Assembly (NCBI GenBank): GCA_024128875.1 | Contig: JAMYFF010000011.1 | Coordinates: forward strand, 1 to 64,000 | Reading direction: 5' to 3' | DNA: 64,000 nucleotides | From: Salinilacustrithrix flava | GTDB lineage: Bacteria; Actinomycetota; Acidimicrobiia; Acidimicrobiales; Salinilacustritrichaceae | Notes under the pieces: model-generated | Told to the model about the DNA's origin: nothing | Databases searched by the model: none | Seen by the model: the letters and a program-made list of their open reading frames with translations, nothing else | Shown here: positions 8,767-16,703 of the stretch, piece after piece | Layout of the letters: each line of letters starts with the position of its first letter | Numbering within the stretch: the first letter of the stretch is position 1 | Translations under genes and position numbers: made by a program

Positions 8767-9083
8767 CGCTGCCCCCTCCCCGGGAGGCGCAGGTAGCCCA
8801 GCACCCGCTCGGTGTCCGCCAGGTTCCCGATGATCTTGCGTGAGGGCGGAGGGAGGCGCCGGACGAGGGTGGGCACGGCGAGGATCTCGTCCGTCGAGGC
8901 CTGCGTCGGGTTCTCGACCAGGTCGACGATCTCGATCTCGTACTGCCCGGGGAGGTGCTGCTCGCAGATCGCCTTGAGGTTGGCGAACGCGTCCAACGAC
9001 TTCGGCGACTGCCCGGCGACGTAGAGACGGAGGTGCCACGGCCCGTCGCTCACATCCGCCGGCTCCGGGAGGTCCGGGCTCAT
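8763..9083 (-). CDS. kaiB: KaiB circadian-clock-type protein
   Basis: A 106-residue protein close to canonical KaiB in length and sequence: LRLYVAGQSPKSLDAFANL, then IVDLVENPTQASTDEILAVP, then TLVRRLPPPSRKIIGNLADT, which matches the cyanobacterial LPPPxRKIIGDLS block. KaiB is a fold-switching protein that binds the KaiC CI ring and drives dephosphorylation timing. Its ATG lies within the 4-nt overlap with the kaiC stop, and its own stop overlaps the second kaiB-like gene. No kaiA or sasA is visible in the window. Confidence 0.92.
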   Translation of the reverse strand: MSPDLPEPADVSDGPWHLRLYVAGQSPKSLDAFANLKAICEQHLPGQYEIEIVDLVENPTQASTDEILAVPTLVRRLPPPSRKIIGNLADTERVLGYLRLPGRGQR

Positions 9084-10852
9084 CGGACCACCGACCGGCT
9101 CAGGTCCAGGTCACCGGCGAGCGCCTCGGCGTCGGCCTGGCGCATCCGGCCCTGCTCCACCCGCTGGTCGGCCCGGTCCTCGGTGCCGATCGATCCGTGC
9201 TTGAGCAGACGCTCGACCACGTCGGCCTCGTCCTCGAACTCGCGCCACAGCGCGGCGGTCTGGGACGCCACCGCCTCGCGCCGGCGCTCCAGCAGCAGCC
9301 GTTGCTGCTCGAGGTCCTCGAGCCAGGTCTCGCCGTCGGCGCGCTCCTTCGCCTCCCGAGCCTGCCGCGCCGAACCGGTGAGGACGCCCTGCGGGCCCAC
9401 GTACACGTCGACCAGCTCGATCCCGTGGGAGGTCAGGAGGAACTCCCGGATCTGGTTGGAGTGCGCCATCCCCCGGGACTTCAGGATGTACAGCAGCCGG
9501 TTGTGCTCGCCGTTGCCCTCCGTGCTCTGCACGTGGAGCCAGGCATCGACCAGGGACGCCAACTGCTGGTCGGCCCGGGCCGGTTCGTTCTCGGCGTTCA
9601 AGCTGGTGAACATGGCGGTGACGCCACGTCCCTTGAGGAAGTCGACCTGGCGCATGAGCATCGCGGCGACCTCGGCCGCCGTCCCGACCCGGAGGAAGTC
9701 CGACACGGGGTCCATCACCACCACGGCGGGGTCGAAGTCCTCGACCATCGTCTGCATCGCCAGCAGGTGCGCCTCGAGGCCCAGGATGCTCGGGCGAGAG
9801 CACCGGAACTGGAGGAGCCCCGAGTCCACCCACTTCTGGAGGTCGATGCCCACCGACGACATGTTGCGGACGATCTCCGCCTGCGACTCCTCGAAGGCGA
9901 AGTACATGGCCCGGCCGCCGCTCTCGCAGGTGGCGTCGCAGAGCTGCGCGGCGATGGTGGACTTGCCGGTGCCTGCCGTGCCGCTGATGAGCACCGTGCT
10001 GCCCTTGTAGAAGCCGCCGTCGCCGAGCATGGCGTCGAGGCGGGGGACCCCGGTGGACACGCGATCGGCGGAGACGTGGTGGCGCAGTCCCCGCGTGGTG
10101 ACGGGGAGGACGGAGACCCCGTCCTCCCCGATCAGGAACGGGTACTCGTTGGTGCCGTGGAGGGTCCCTCGGTACTTCAGGATGCGCAGTCGCCGGGTGG
10201 AGGTCTGCTCGGTCACCCGGTGGTCCAGGACGATCACACAGTCCGACACGTACTCCTCGATGCCGTGGCGGCTGAGCGCCCCGTCGCCACGCTCGCCGGT
10301 CACGACGGCCGTGACGCCGCGCTCCTTCAGCCAGGCGAAGAGCCGGTGCAGCTCGGACCGGAGGATCGCGGTGTTCGAGAACGCTCCGAACAACGTCTCG
10401 ATGGTGTCGATCACGATGCGCTTGGCCCCGACCTTGTCGATGGAGGCTCCGAGGCGCAGGAACAGGCCCTCGAGGTCCCAGTCGCCGGTCTCCTCCACCT
10501 CGGCCCGCTCCACCTTCACGTGGTCGAGCACGAGCATCCCGGCGGCCTCGGCCCCGGCGAGGTCGAACCCCAGGGAGGCGAAGTTGGCGACGAGGTCGTC
10601 GGTGGACTCCTCGAACGCGACGAACACGCCCGGCTCGCCGTACTGCGTCACCCCGCGCACGAGGAACTCCATTGCCAGGAGGGTCTTGCCGCACCCTGCC
10701 GGGCCGCAGACCAGGGTCGGGCGGCCCGACGGGAGGCCACCTCCCGTGACCTCGTCGAGGCCGCTGATGCCCGTCGGGGTCTTCTGGAGCTCCGGGAGGA
10801 CGGCCGCGGGCGCGGCCGTTCGTCCGTTGTTCGATGCCGTGGCGGCTGCCAT
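9080..10852 (-). CDS. kaiC: KaiC double-domain RecA-like ATPase
   Basis: A 590-residue protein with two RecA/KaiC domains. CI: Walker A GPAGCGKT at 50-57, catalytic Glu pair FEES at ~80-83. CII: GTAGTGKS at 291-298, FEES at ~320-323. Both halves have the hexamer ATPase signature. The CII segment LASLVDAW (431-438) aligns with cyanobacterial ISTITDT, giving Ala432-Ser433 in place of Ser431-Thr432. A charged, Arg/Glu-rich C-terminal tail (~495-590) looks like a coiled coil absent from cyanobacterial KaiC. The ATG at 10852 is preceded by GAGAGG; the longer frame upstream is not KaiC-like. First gene of the kaiC-kaiB-kaiB-GGDEF/EAL operon. Confidence 0.93.
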   Translation of the reverse strand: MAAATASNNGRTAAPAAVLPELQKTPTGISGLDEVTGGGLPSGRPTLVCGPAGCGKTLLAMEFLVRGVTQYGEPGVFVAFEESTDDLVANFASLGFDLAGAEAAGMLVLDHVKVERAEVEETGDWDLEGLFLRLGASIDKVGAKRIVIDTIETLFGAFSNTAILRSELHRLFAWLKERGVTAVVTGERGDGALSRHGIEEYVSDCVIVLDHRVTEQTSTRRLRILKYRGTLHGTNEYPFLIGEDGVSVLPVTTRGLRHHVSADRVSTGVPRLDAMLGDGGFYKGSTVLISGTAGTGKSTIAAQLCDATCESGGRAMYFAFEESQAEIVRNMSSVGIDLQKWVDSGLLQFRCSRPSILGLEAHLLAMQTMVEDFDPAVVVMDPVSDFLRVGTAAEVAAMLMRQVDFLKGRGVTAMFTSLNAENEPARADQQLASLVDAWLHVQSTEGNGEHNRLLYILKSRGMAHSNQIREFLLTSHGIELVDVYVGPQGVLTGSARQAREAKERADGETWLEDLEQQRLLLERRREAVASQTAALWREFEDEADVVERLLKHGSIGTEDRADQRVEQGRMRQADAEALAGDLDLSRSVVR

Positions 10853-11024
10853 GAGGCGCCTCTCGATCAGGAGGCGCCGGCACCAGCTCGCGTCGTCGCG
10901 GCCGGGCCACCGTCGTCTCGGGGGTGTCGTTCCTTCCTTATCGACCACTTCGCGCCGGAAGTGAAGGAATCGATCCTCGAGCTGTTGCGCTTGCTGCAGG
11001 TATCGGGGCGGGCCCCGCCGATCG

Positions 11025-12308
11025 TCAGCGCCCCCGCTTGGCCAGGTACTTCTTGTAGTTCTCGGCCGACTCGCGCAGCTCCGGGCGTGCATCGAGCACG
11101 GGCTGGATCTTCTCCCAGGCCTCTTCCTTCTTGTACGGGATGAACTCCCGGGGGAAGTAGCCCTCGTGGGGGCGGTAGTCCTTCAGCACCCGGCGGGCGA
11201 CCGTGGACTTGTGCACCTCGTCGGCCCCGTCGGCCAGACCCATCGTCGGGGCGCCGGCGTACATGGCCTGCAGCGGCGTCAGGTCGGTGGTGCCGAGGGA
11301 GCCGTGGATGTGCAGGGCGTCGAAGGAGATCTCCCGCAGCACCCGCGCCATGGTGAACTTCACCGCAGCGATGTCGGTGCGGGTCTCGGCGCTGGAGGTC
11401 TGGTCCATCTTCCACGCCGTCTCGAGCACGTACAGCCGCAGCATCTTGAGCTTGGCGTAGGACTCGGCGATCTTCTCCTGCACCATCTGGTGCTCGCCGA
11501 TGATCTTGCCGTGGGACTCCCGCGACAGGGCCCGCTCGCACATCATGTCGAAGGCCAGCGTGCACTGGGCGATGGTGCGCATCGCGTGGTGGATGCGGCC
11601 GCCGCCGAGCCGGCGCTGGGCCAGGACCTTGGCGCCGTCCTCGGGGCCGAGGAGGTGATCGGCCGGGACGCGCACGTCGTTGTAGATGATGTGGTTGTGG
11701 TTGCGGGGCTGGGGCTGGATCTCCACGCCCGGGGTCTCGCGGGGCACCACGAACATGCCGTTGGTGCACATCACGAAGAGGATGTCGGCGACGCGTCCGG
11801 CGGAGGTGAACCACTTCTCGCCGTTGATGACCCACTCGTCGCCGTCGCGGACCGCGGTGGTCCGGAACAGGTTCGGGTCGGAACCCCCCTGGGGCTCGGT
11901 CATCGAGTAGGCGGAGAACATCTCCTGGTTGAGCAGCGGCTCGAGCCAGCGCTTCTTCTGCTCCTCGGTGCCGTAGGCGGCGAGCATCTCCATGTTCCCG
12001 GTGTCGGGCGCAGCGGCACCGAACATCTGCGGGGCGCCGGAGTAGCGGCCGATGACCTCGTTGAGCAGGCCGAGCTTGAGCTGGCCGAAGCCGGGGCCGC
12101 CGAGCTCCTCGTCCAGGAAGATCGCCCACAGGCCCTGGTCCTTGACCTCCTGCTGGAGCTCGCGGACGTAGGCCTTCACCACGGGGTCGGGTGACCGGAC
12201 CGCGTAGGGGAAGACGTAGTCGAGCGGCTCGACCTTCTCCTTGCAGAAGTTCTCGACCCAATCGAGCTTCTTCTGGAATTCGGGTTCGGTCTGGAAGTCC
12301 CATGCCAT
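11025..12308 (-). CDS. Acyl-CoA dehydrogenase
   Basis: A 427-residue flavoprotein of the acyl-CoA dehydrogenase fold, catalysing alpha,beta-dehydrogenation of an acyl-CoA. The N-terminal helical domain begins MAWDFQTEPEFQKKLDWVENF. The FAD/substrate middle domain carries SAYSMTEPQGGSDPNLF and WVINGEKWFTSAG. The C-terminal helical domain has RRLGGGRIHHAMRTI, with the Arg-rich segment typical of long-chain or steroid-type enzymes, and IHGSLGTTDLTPLQAMYAGAPTMGLADGADEVHK. It is a close paralogue of the dehydrogenase at 15304-16602. A 20-bp inverted repeat lies 13 bp upstream of its ATG and a TetR gene sits just beyond. The natural substrate is not evident. Confidence 0.93.
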   Translation of the reverse strand: MAWDFQTEPEFQKKLDWVENFCKEKVEPLDYVFPYAVRSPDPVVKAYVRELQQEVKDQGLWAIFLDEELGGPGFGQLKLGLLNEVIGRYSGAPQMFGAAAPDTGNMEMLAAYGTEEQKKRWLEPLLNQEMFSAYSMTEPQGGSDPNLFRTTAVRDGDEWVINGEKWFTSAGRVADILFVMCTNGMFVVPRETPGVEIQPQPRNHNHIIYNDVRVPADHLLGPEDGAKVLAQRRLGGGRIHHAMRTIAQCTLAFDMMCERALSRESHGKIIGEHQMVQEKIAESYAKLKMLRLYVLETAWKMDQTSSAETRTDIAAVKFTMARVLREISFDALHIHGSLGTTDLTPLQAMYAGAPTMGLADGADEVHKSTVARRVLKDYRPHEGYFPREFIPYKKEEAWEKIQPVLDARPELRESAENYKKYLAKRGR

Positions 12309-12320
12309 GGACCGCAGTGG

Positions 12321-12340
12321 ATCAATGCGGGTGCATTGAT
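12321..12340. promoter_or_regulatory. TetR-type operator, ATCAATGC-N4-GCATTGAT
   Basis: Perfect inverted repeat with 8-bp arms (12321-12328 and 12333-12340) and a GGGT spacer, immediately upstream of the acyl-CoA dehydrogenase ATG at 12308 and downstream of the TetR gene. It shares its architecture with the palindrome at 16611-16630. Confidence 0.7.
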
Positions 12341-12362
12341 GTCAAGCCGGACCCGGGCCGGT

Positions 12363-12980
12363 TCAGCGCAGGAGCTTCCGGGTGTCCTCCGACACCGGCG
12401 CGAGCAGCAGCCCGGTGACCAGGTCGGTGAGCTGGCTCGTGAAGAGCCGGTGGTCCTTGCGACCGGTGCGCCCCCGCCGGGCGAGCTCGGACACCGTGAA
12501 GCGCAGCGCGTCGAAGCGGCGGTGGAGGCGGATCGCCTCGGGGGTCAGCATCGGCATCACCAGGGCCCGCCAGCGGTTGACGCTGTGGGTCGGGTCCTCG
12601 GCGGCGGCGGGCTCGTAGGGCGGGTTCGGCCGGTTGAAGAGGTCCGACAGGAGCTGCAGGTAGCCGAGACCGCCGTCGTCGTTGCCCAGCTCGTCGGCCA
12701 GCGGCTGGACGAGCGCGTGCGCCAGGCGCCGGACGTCCGAGGTGCCGGCCTCCTCGTATGCGTCGAGCAGCGCGTGGCGGCGCCGCTCGACGTCGGCGTC
12801 GTGCTTGGCGAGCACGGCACGGATGAGGCCCCGCCGATCGCCGAAGTGGTACTGGACCGCGCTGGCGTTGGTCGCTCCCGCCTCTGCGGTGATCTCGCGC
12901 AGGCTCACCTGGTCCGAGCCGCGCTCGGCGAAGAGCCGCTCGGCAGCTCGGATCAGCGCATCGGGCACGGGGCTCGCCAT
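12363..12980 (-). CDS. TetR family transcriptional regulator
   Basis: A 205-residue repressor. The N-terminal helix-turn-helix (ALIRAAERLFAERGSDQVSLREITAEAGATNASAVQYHFGDR) is typical TetR; the AVQYHFGDRRGL stretch is the recognition helix. The C-terminal ligand domain shares HRRFDALRF...ELARRG...DHRLFTSQLTDLVT...APV with the TetR at 14556-15212, so the two are paralogues. It reads into the adjacent acyl-CoA dehydrogenase, separated by the 12321-12340 palindrome, its probable operator. The ligand is probably an acyl-CoA (inference). The ATG at 12980 is preferred; a TTG two codons upstream is possible. Confidence 0.9.
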   Translation of the reverse strand: MASPVPDALIRAAERLFAERGSDQVSLREITAEAGATNASAVQYHFGDRRGLIRAVLAKHDADVERRRHALLDAYEEAGTSDVRRLAHALVQPLADELGNDDGGLGYLQLLSDLFNRPNPPYEPAAAEDPTHSVNRWRALVMPMLTPEAIRLHRRFDALRFTVSELARRGRTGRKDHRLFTSQLTDLVTGLLLAPVSEDTRKLLR

Positions 12981-13006
12981 CCGCAAGGTGTCTAACCGAC
13001 CGTTCT

Positions 13007-13045
13007 GGGCCGCTCCACACGCCGTCGAGGCGTGTGGGGCGGCCC
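13007..13045. terminator. 17-bp hairpin terminator
   Basis: GGGCCGCTCCACACGCC (13007-13023) pairs with GGCGTGTGGGGCGGCCC (13029-13045), with one G-U wobble and a 5-nt loop. It lies between the stop of the VOC gene and the start of the TetR gene on the same strand, separating the two modules. Confidence 0.65.
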
Positions 13046-13065
13046 GGTTCGTCGTCTCGGTCCGT

Positions 13066-13761
13066 TCAGACGAGGCGGAAGCGCACGCCGCAGATCGTCA
13101 GCTCGTCACCGGCTCGGTCGCGGTCGGCCGCGTGCAGGTCGATGGCGACCAGGCCTCGCTCGCCGCGCCCCCAGCGGAGGGCGACGCCGTCGTCGAAGTC
13201 CGGCCGACCCAGCAGGTCGCGCCACCGGCCGGCGGTGGCGTCCGGATCGGGGACCGCGAGCTCCACGGCCTCGATGCCGTCGACCACGTCGGTGCGGACC
13301 GCCCGCTGCCAACCCGGGCCGGCCGGCATCCACGGGTCGCCGTCACCGGGAGGCTGCACGTCGATCTCGAGGAACGACCCACCGGTGTCCCCGGGGTGCA
13401 GCTGCCAGCCCTGGTAGCCGTGGTCGTCGAACTCGAACGCGGTGCGGATCCCGAGCCCCTCGGCACGCTGGCGGAACGGGGCCTGGTCGTCGGTCTGGCA
13501 GATGACCATGTAGCCGCCGTCGCCGCCCATGCGCTCGAGCTGGCGGCCGGCGGCCGTCCCCTCGCGAGTGGGTGACACCACCTCGAGGAACTGGTTGCCG
13601 ACAGGCAGCACGGCGTTCACGAGGCCGAACGTCGCGACGGCCGGGTCACGGTGGGCGACCTCGAGACCGAGTTCGGCGCCAAGGGCGTCCAGGACGGGAT
13701 CGAGCTCGGTGGCGACCAGGGCGACCTGGCGCAGTCGGAGCGTGCTCATCCTCTCGGCCAC
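13066..13761 (-). CDS. VOC/glyoxalase-like domain protein
   Basis: A 231-residue cytoplasmic protein of the vicinal-oxygen-chelate superfamily. The first half shows a glyoxalase-like unit (LRQVALVATELDPVLDALGAELGL, VNAVLPVGNQFLEVVSP). The second half shows a weaker repeat (GIEAVELAVPDPDATAGRWRDLLG). Metal-ligand His and Glu residues are only partly recognisable, so the reaction cannot be assigned. The GTG at 13761 has a G-rich ribosome site; an ATG four codons in is an alternative. It starts 3 bp after the stop of the enoyl-CoA hydratase gene and is probably co-transcribed with it. Confidence 0.78.
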   Translation of the reverse strand: MAERMSTLRLRQVALVATELDPVLDALGAELGLEVAHRDPAVATFGLVNAVLPVGNQFLEVVSPTREGTAAGRQLERMGGDGGYMVICQTDDQAPFRQRAEGLGIRTAFEFDDHGYQGWQLHPGDTGGSFLEIDVQPPGDGDPWMPAGPGWQRAVRTDVVDGIEAVELAVPDPDATAGRWRDLLGRPDFDDGVALRWGRGERGLVAIDLHAADRDRAGDELTICGVRFRLV

Positions 13762-13764
13762 GGC

Positions 13765-14559
13765 TCAGGCCCCCAGCCGGGGGAACGCTGGCGCCCGCTT
13801 CTCGAGGAGCGCTGCGGCACCCTCCCGGGCGTCCGGTCGGTCGAGCGCGGCGTACTGCACGCCGTCGATCTCGTCGAGCGCGTCCGGGTACGTCACCCCG
13901 TAGCCCTCGTAGACGAGGCGCTTGGTGTCGGCGAGCGACGCCGGCGACACGTTCTCGGCCAGGTCCACGACGTAGCGACGGGCAGCCGCCAGCAGGTCGT
14001 CGGGTGCGACCACCTGCTGGACGAGCCCGAGGCGCAGCGCCTCGGCTGCCTCGACCTTCCGCGACGACCAGAGCATGTCGAGGGCGGCACCGGTGCCGAC
14101 CAGACGCGGCACGATCCAGGTCGTGCCGTGCTCGGCGATGAGCCCCCGCTTGGAGAAGATGGAGATGAACGAGGCGGCGTCGGATGCGATGCGGATGTCG
14201 GACATCGTCGCCAGCACGAACCCGCCGCCGGCGGCCACGCCGTTCACCGCGCTGATCACCGGCTTGGGCACCTGCAGCAGCCACGTGAACAGGCCGGGCA
14301 CGCCGTCCTTCGGCGGTGCCGCGGCCGAGCCGGCGTCGGTCGTCTGCTGGAGCACCGATGCATCGAGCCCGGAGCAGAACCCCCGGCCCTCCCCCGTCAC
14401 CACGATGCCCACCACGCGCGGGTCGGCTGCCGCGGCGTCGACGGCCTCGCGGAAGGCGCGCAGCATCGGGTGGGTGAGCGCGTTCAGCGTCGCCGGCCGC
14501 CGCAGCGTGATGGTGGCGACGGGATCGTCGACCACGTAGTCGATCTCGGTCTGGGTCAT
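13765..14559 (-). CDS. Enoyl-CoA hydratase/isomerase family protein
   Basis: A 264-residue crotonase-fold protein. The oxyanion-hole segments are visible: GRGFCSGLDASVL (~60-70) and VNGVAAGGGFVLATMSDIRIA (~107-127). After this, FSKRGLIAEHGTTWIVPRLVG holds the position of the second catalytic Glu (AEHGTTW), as in hydratases acting on long or aromatic acyl-CoAs. It would hydrate or isomerise an enoyl-CoA made by the flanking dehydrogenases. Its ATG overlaps the TetR stop by 4 nt, so the two are translationally coupled; it continues into the VOC gene. Confidence 0.9.
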   Translation of the reverse strand: MTQTEIDYVVDDPVATITLRRPATLNALTHPMLRAFREAVDAAAADPRVVGIVVTGEGRGFCSGLDASVLQQTTDAGSAAAPPKDGVPGLFTWLLQVPKPVISAVNGVAAGGGFVLATMSDIRIASDAASFISIFSKRGLIAEHGTTWIVPRLVGTGAALDMLWSSRKVEAAEALRLGLVQQVVAPDDLLAAARRYVVDLAENVSPASLADTKRLVYEGYGVTYPDALDEIDGVQYAALDRPDAREGAAALLEKRAPAFPRLGA

Positions 14560-15212
14560 CGGGTTCGTCCTCCGTCGGTGCTCGGGCGGATCAGGTCGGT
14601 CGTCCAGTGCGTCACCGGCGCGGCCAGCATGGCCGTCACCAGGTCCACCAGGTGGCTGGCGAAGAGCCGGTGGTCGCCACGGCCGCCGCGCTCCCGGGCT
14701 CGGCTGGCCAGCTCGCCGTGCACGAAGCGGAGCACGGCGAAGCGGCGGTGCAGCGGGCGGCCGACGGCCTCCGCGGGAAGCAGCGGTTCGACCAGCTGGC
14801 TCCACCGGCGGATGCTCGGCGCCTGCCAGTGAGCCTCGAGGGTGCCGGCGAAGCGCACGGGTCGGGCGAGCACCTCGGCCACGATCTGGAGGTGGGCAGC
14901 CCCGCCGTCGGGCTCGGACAGCTCGGCGACGAGCGGGGCGACCAGCGCAGTCGACAGGGCTCTCGGCTCCGGCGGGTCCGACCGCTCGACCTCGTCCAGC
15001 AGCGAGCCGCGGCGGCCCTCGACGCGATCGCGGTGCCGGGCCAGCACCGCCAGCAGCAGCCCATCCCGGTCCCCGAAGTGGTACTGGGCGGCGTTGGTGT
15101 TGCCCTGCCCGGCCCGACGGGCGATCTCCCGGAGCGACGGGGCCTCGATGCCCTCGGACGCGAACAGCTCCTCCGCCGCCCGGACGATGGCGAGGCGGGC
15201 CCCGGCGCTCAT
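14556..15212 (-). CDS. TetR family transcriptional regulator
   Basis: A 218-residue repressor. HTH: AAEELFASEGIEAPSLREIARRAGQGNTNAAQYHFGDRDGLLLAVL. The ligand domain shares HRRFAVLRFVHGELA...DHRLFASHLVDLVTAML-APV with the TetR at 12363-12980. Its ATG overlaps the terminal TGA of an SDR remnant (ATGA), and its stop overlaps the enoyl-CoA hydratase ATG. It therefore lies within one operon: dehydrogenase-SDR remnant-TetR-hydratase-VOC. It probably controls that operon through the palindrome at 16611-16630. Confidence 0.9.
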   Translation of the reverse strand: MSAGARLAIVRAAEELFASEGIEAPSLREIARRAGQGNTNAAQYHFGDRDGLLLAVLARHRDRVEGRRGSLLDEVERSDPPEPRALSTALVAPLVAELSEPDGGAAHLQIVAEVLARPVRFAGTLEAHWQAPSIRRWSQLVEPLLPAEAVGRPLHRRFAVLRFVHGELASRARERGGRGDHRLFASHLVDLVTAMLAAPVTHWTTDLIRPSTDGGRTR

Positions 15213-15307
15213 GCTGGTGCGAAGGCCTGCACCATCGCCCGGCCCAGACCCCGGCTGCCGCCGGTGACGACCGCGACCCGACCGGTGAGGTCGAACCGAT
15301 CGCTCAC
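15209..15307 (-). pseudogene. Truncated short-chain dehydrogenase (N-terminal remnant)
   Basis: A 32-codon frame starting with GTG inside the dehydrogenase stop (GTGA). It reads the start of an SDR: VSDRFDLTGRVAVVTGG then SRGLGRAMVQAFAPA, with the NAD(P)-binding TGxxxGxG glycine motif intact. It then ends at a TGA overlapping the TetR ATG. About 220 further residues (YxxxK catalytic region included) are absent and are not found in other frames, which are occupied by TetR. This looks like an internal deletion that kept both translational overlaps. Confidence 0.75.
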
Positions 15308-16602
15308 TGGTTGCCCACCACGTGCTCGAGCACGTCGGCCATCTTGGCGCGGGCCTCCTCGCGACGGGTCGGCAGGTGCGCCGAGGGGAACAGCGTGTCC
15401 ACCGGCTTGTGCTCCTTGAGCACCTGCCGGGCGATCGTGACCTTGTGCACCTCGGTGGGGCCGTCGGCGATCGCCATGACCTCGGCGCCGATCATCATCG
15501 ACACGAACGGCATCTCGTTCGACACACCGAGTGCGCCGTGCAGGTGCATGGCCCGCTGGACCACGTCGTGGAACACCTTCGGCATGGCGACCTTCACCGC
15601 CGCGATGTCCTTGCGGACCTTCTTGTAGTCCTGGTGCTCGTCGATCAGCCACGCCGTGCGCAGGACGAGCAGGCGGAACTGCTCGATCTCGATCCAGGAG
15701 TCGGCGATCTGCTCCTGGACCACGCCGAGCGATGCCAGCGGCCCGGTGCGGGTCTCGCGGCTGAGCGCCCGCTCGCACATCATGTCGAAGGCCCGGCGCA
15801 CCGAGGCGATGGTCCGCATGGCGTGGTGGATGCGACCGCCGCCGAGGCGGGTCTGGGCGATGGCGAAGGCCTGCCCCGCCCCACCGAGCAGGTGGTCGGC
15901 CGGCACCCGGACGTCGGTGTAGCGGACGTAGCCGTGCGTGCCGTGCCCCTCCGGCTCGGCCCCCAGGCCGACGTTTCGCACGATCTCCACGCCGGGCGTC
16001 TCGGCCGGCACCACGAACATGCTCATGCCCTGGTAGGCGCTCACGTCGGGGTCGGTGACCGCCATGACGATGTAGAAGGACGCGAAGCGGGCGTTGGAGG
16101 AGAACCACTTCTCCCCGTTGATGATCCACTCGTCGCCGTCGAGCACGGCGCGGGTGGTGAACAGCGTCGGATCGGCGCCGGCGTGGGGCTCGGTCATCGA
16201 GTAGCACGACGAGATCTGGCCGTCGAGCAGCGGCTGCAGGTACTTCGCCTTCTGCTCCTCGGTGCCGTAGTGGGCGAGGATCTCGGCGTTGCCCGAGTCC
16301 GGGGCCTGGCAGCCGAACACCGACGGCGCCCAGCGGGACCGGCCGAGGATCTCGTTGAGCAGCGCCAGCTTCAGCTGCCCGTAGCCCTGGCCGCCGAGCT
16401 CGGGGCCGAGGTGGGCGGCCCACAGGCCGCGGTCCTTGACCTGCTGCTGCAGCGGACGGACGACGGCCATCGCGGCCTCGTCGGACTTGTCGTAGGGGTC
16501 GCCGAGGACGAGGTCCAGGGGCTCCACCTCCTCACGGACGAAGTCGTCGACCCAGTCGAGCTGGGTCTGGTAGTCGGGGTCGGTGCGGAAGTCCCATGCC
16601 AT
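15304..16602 (-). CDS. Acyl-CoA dehydrogenase
   Basis: A 432-residue acyl-CoA dehydrogenase, paralogous to the one at 11025-12308: same N-terminus MAWDF-T-P--Q--LDWV, SCYSMTEPHAGADPTLF, WIINGEKWFSSNAR, TRLGGGRIHHAMRTIASV, MHLHGALGVSNEMPF and ADGPTEVHK. It uses FAD to oxidise an acyl-CoA. It is the first gene of the operon with the SDR remnant, TetR, enoyl-CoA hydratase and VOC protein. The ATG at 16602 lies only 8 bp from a perfect 20-bp palindrome, so the transcript is probably nearly leaderless and tightly repressed. Confidence 0.93.
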   Translation of the reverse strand: MAWDFRTDPDYQTQLDWVDDFVREEVEPLDLVLGDPYDKSDEAAMAVVRPLQQQVKDRGLWAAHLGPELGGQGYGQLKLALLNEILGRSRWAPSVFGCQAPDSGNAEILAHYGTEEQKAKYLQPLLDGQISSCYSMTEPHAGADPTLFTTRAVLDGDEWIINGEKWFSSNARFASFYIVMAVTDPDVSAYQGMSMFVVPAETPGVEIVRNVGLGAEPEGHGTHGYVRYTDVRVPADHLLGGAGQAFAIAQTRLGGGRIHHAMRTIASVRRAFDMMCERALSRETRTGPLASLGVVQEQIADSWIEIEQFRLLVLRTAWLIDEHQDYKKVRKDIAAVKVAMPKVFHDVVQRAMHLHGALGVSNEMPFVSMMIGAEVMAIADGPTEVHKVTIARQVLKEHKPVDTLFPSAHLPTRREEARAKMADVLEHVVGNQ

Positions 16603-16610
16603 GGAGCGAC

Positions 16611-16630
16611 GTTAACGCACGTGCGTTAAC
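16611..16630. promoter_or_regulatory. Perfect 20-bp palindromic operator
   Basis: GTTAACGCAC followed by GTGCGTTAAC is a perfect palindrome, 8 bp upstream of the acyl-CoA dehydrogenase ATG. Viewed as GTTAACGC-ACGT-GCGTTAAC it has the same 8-4-8 layout as the 12321-12340 site, with shared AA-GC/GC-TT positions. It also lies about 75 bp upstream of the divergent lipoprotein esterase. Confidence 0.75.
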
Positions 16631-16703
16631 CGTGCGCCGGCCGGTCCGTCACGGACATCGACGCCGACCGAGCGGGCGCGATGGCGGTCGGTACCGTGCC
16701 GAG

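Noticed and set aside
10946..10963. Inverted repeat CACTTC-GCGCCG-GAAGTG between acyl-CoA dehydrogenase and kaiC
   Set aside because: Arms are only 6 bp and could be chance; it may be a weak terminator or operator, but evidence is insufficient.
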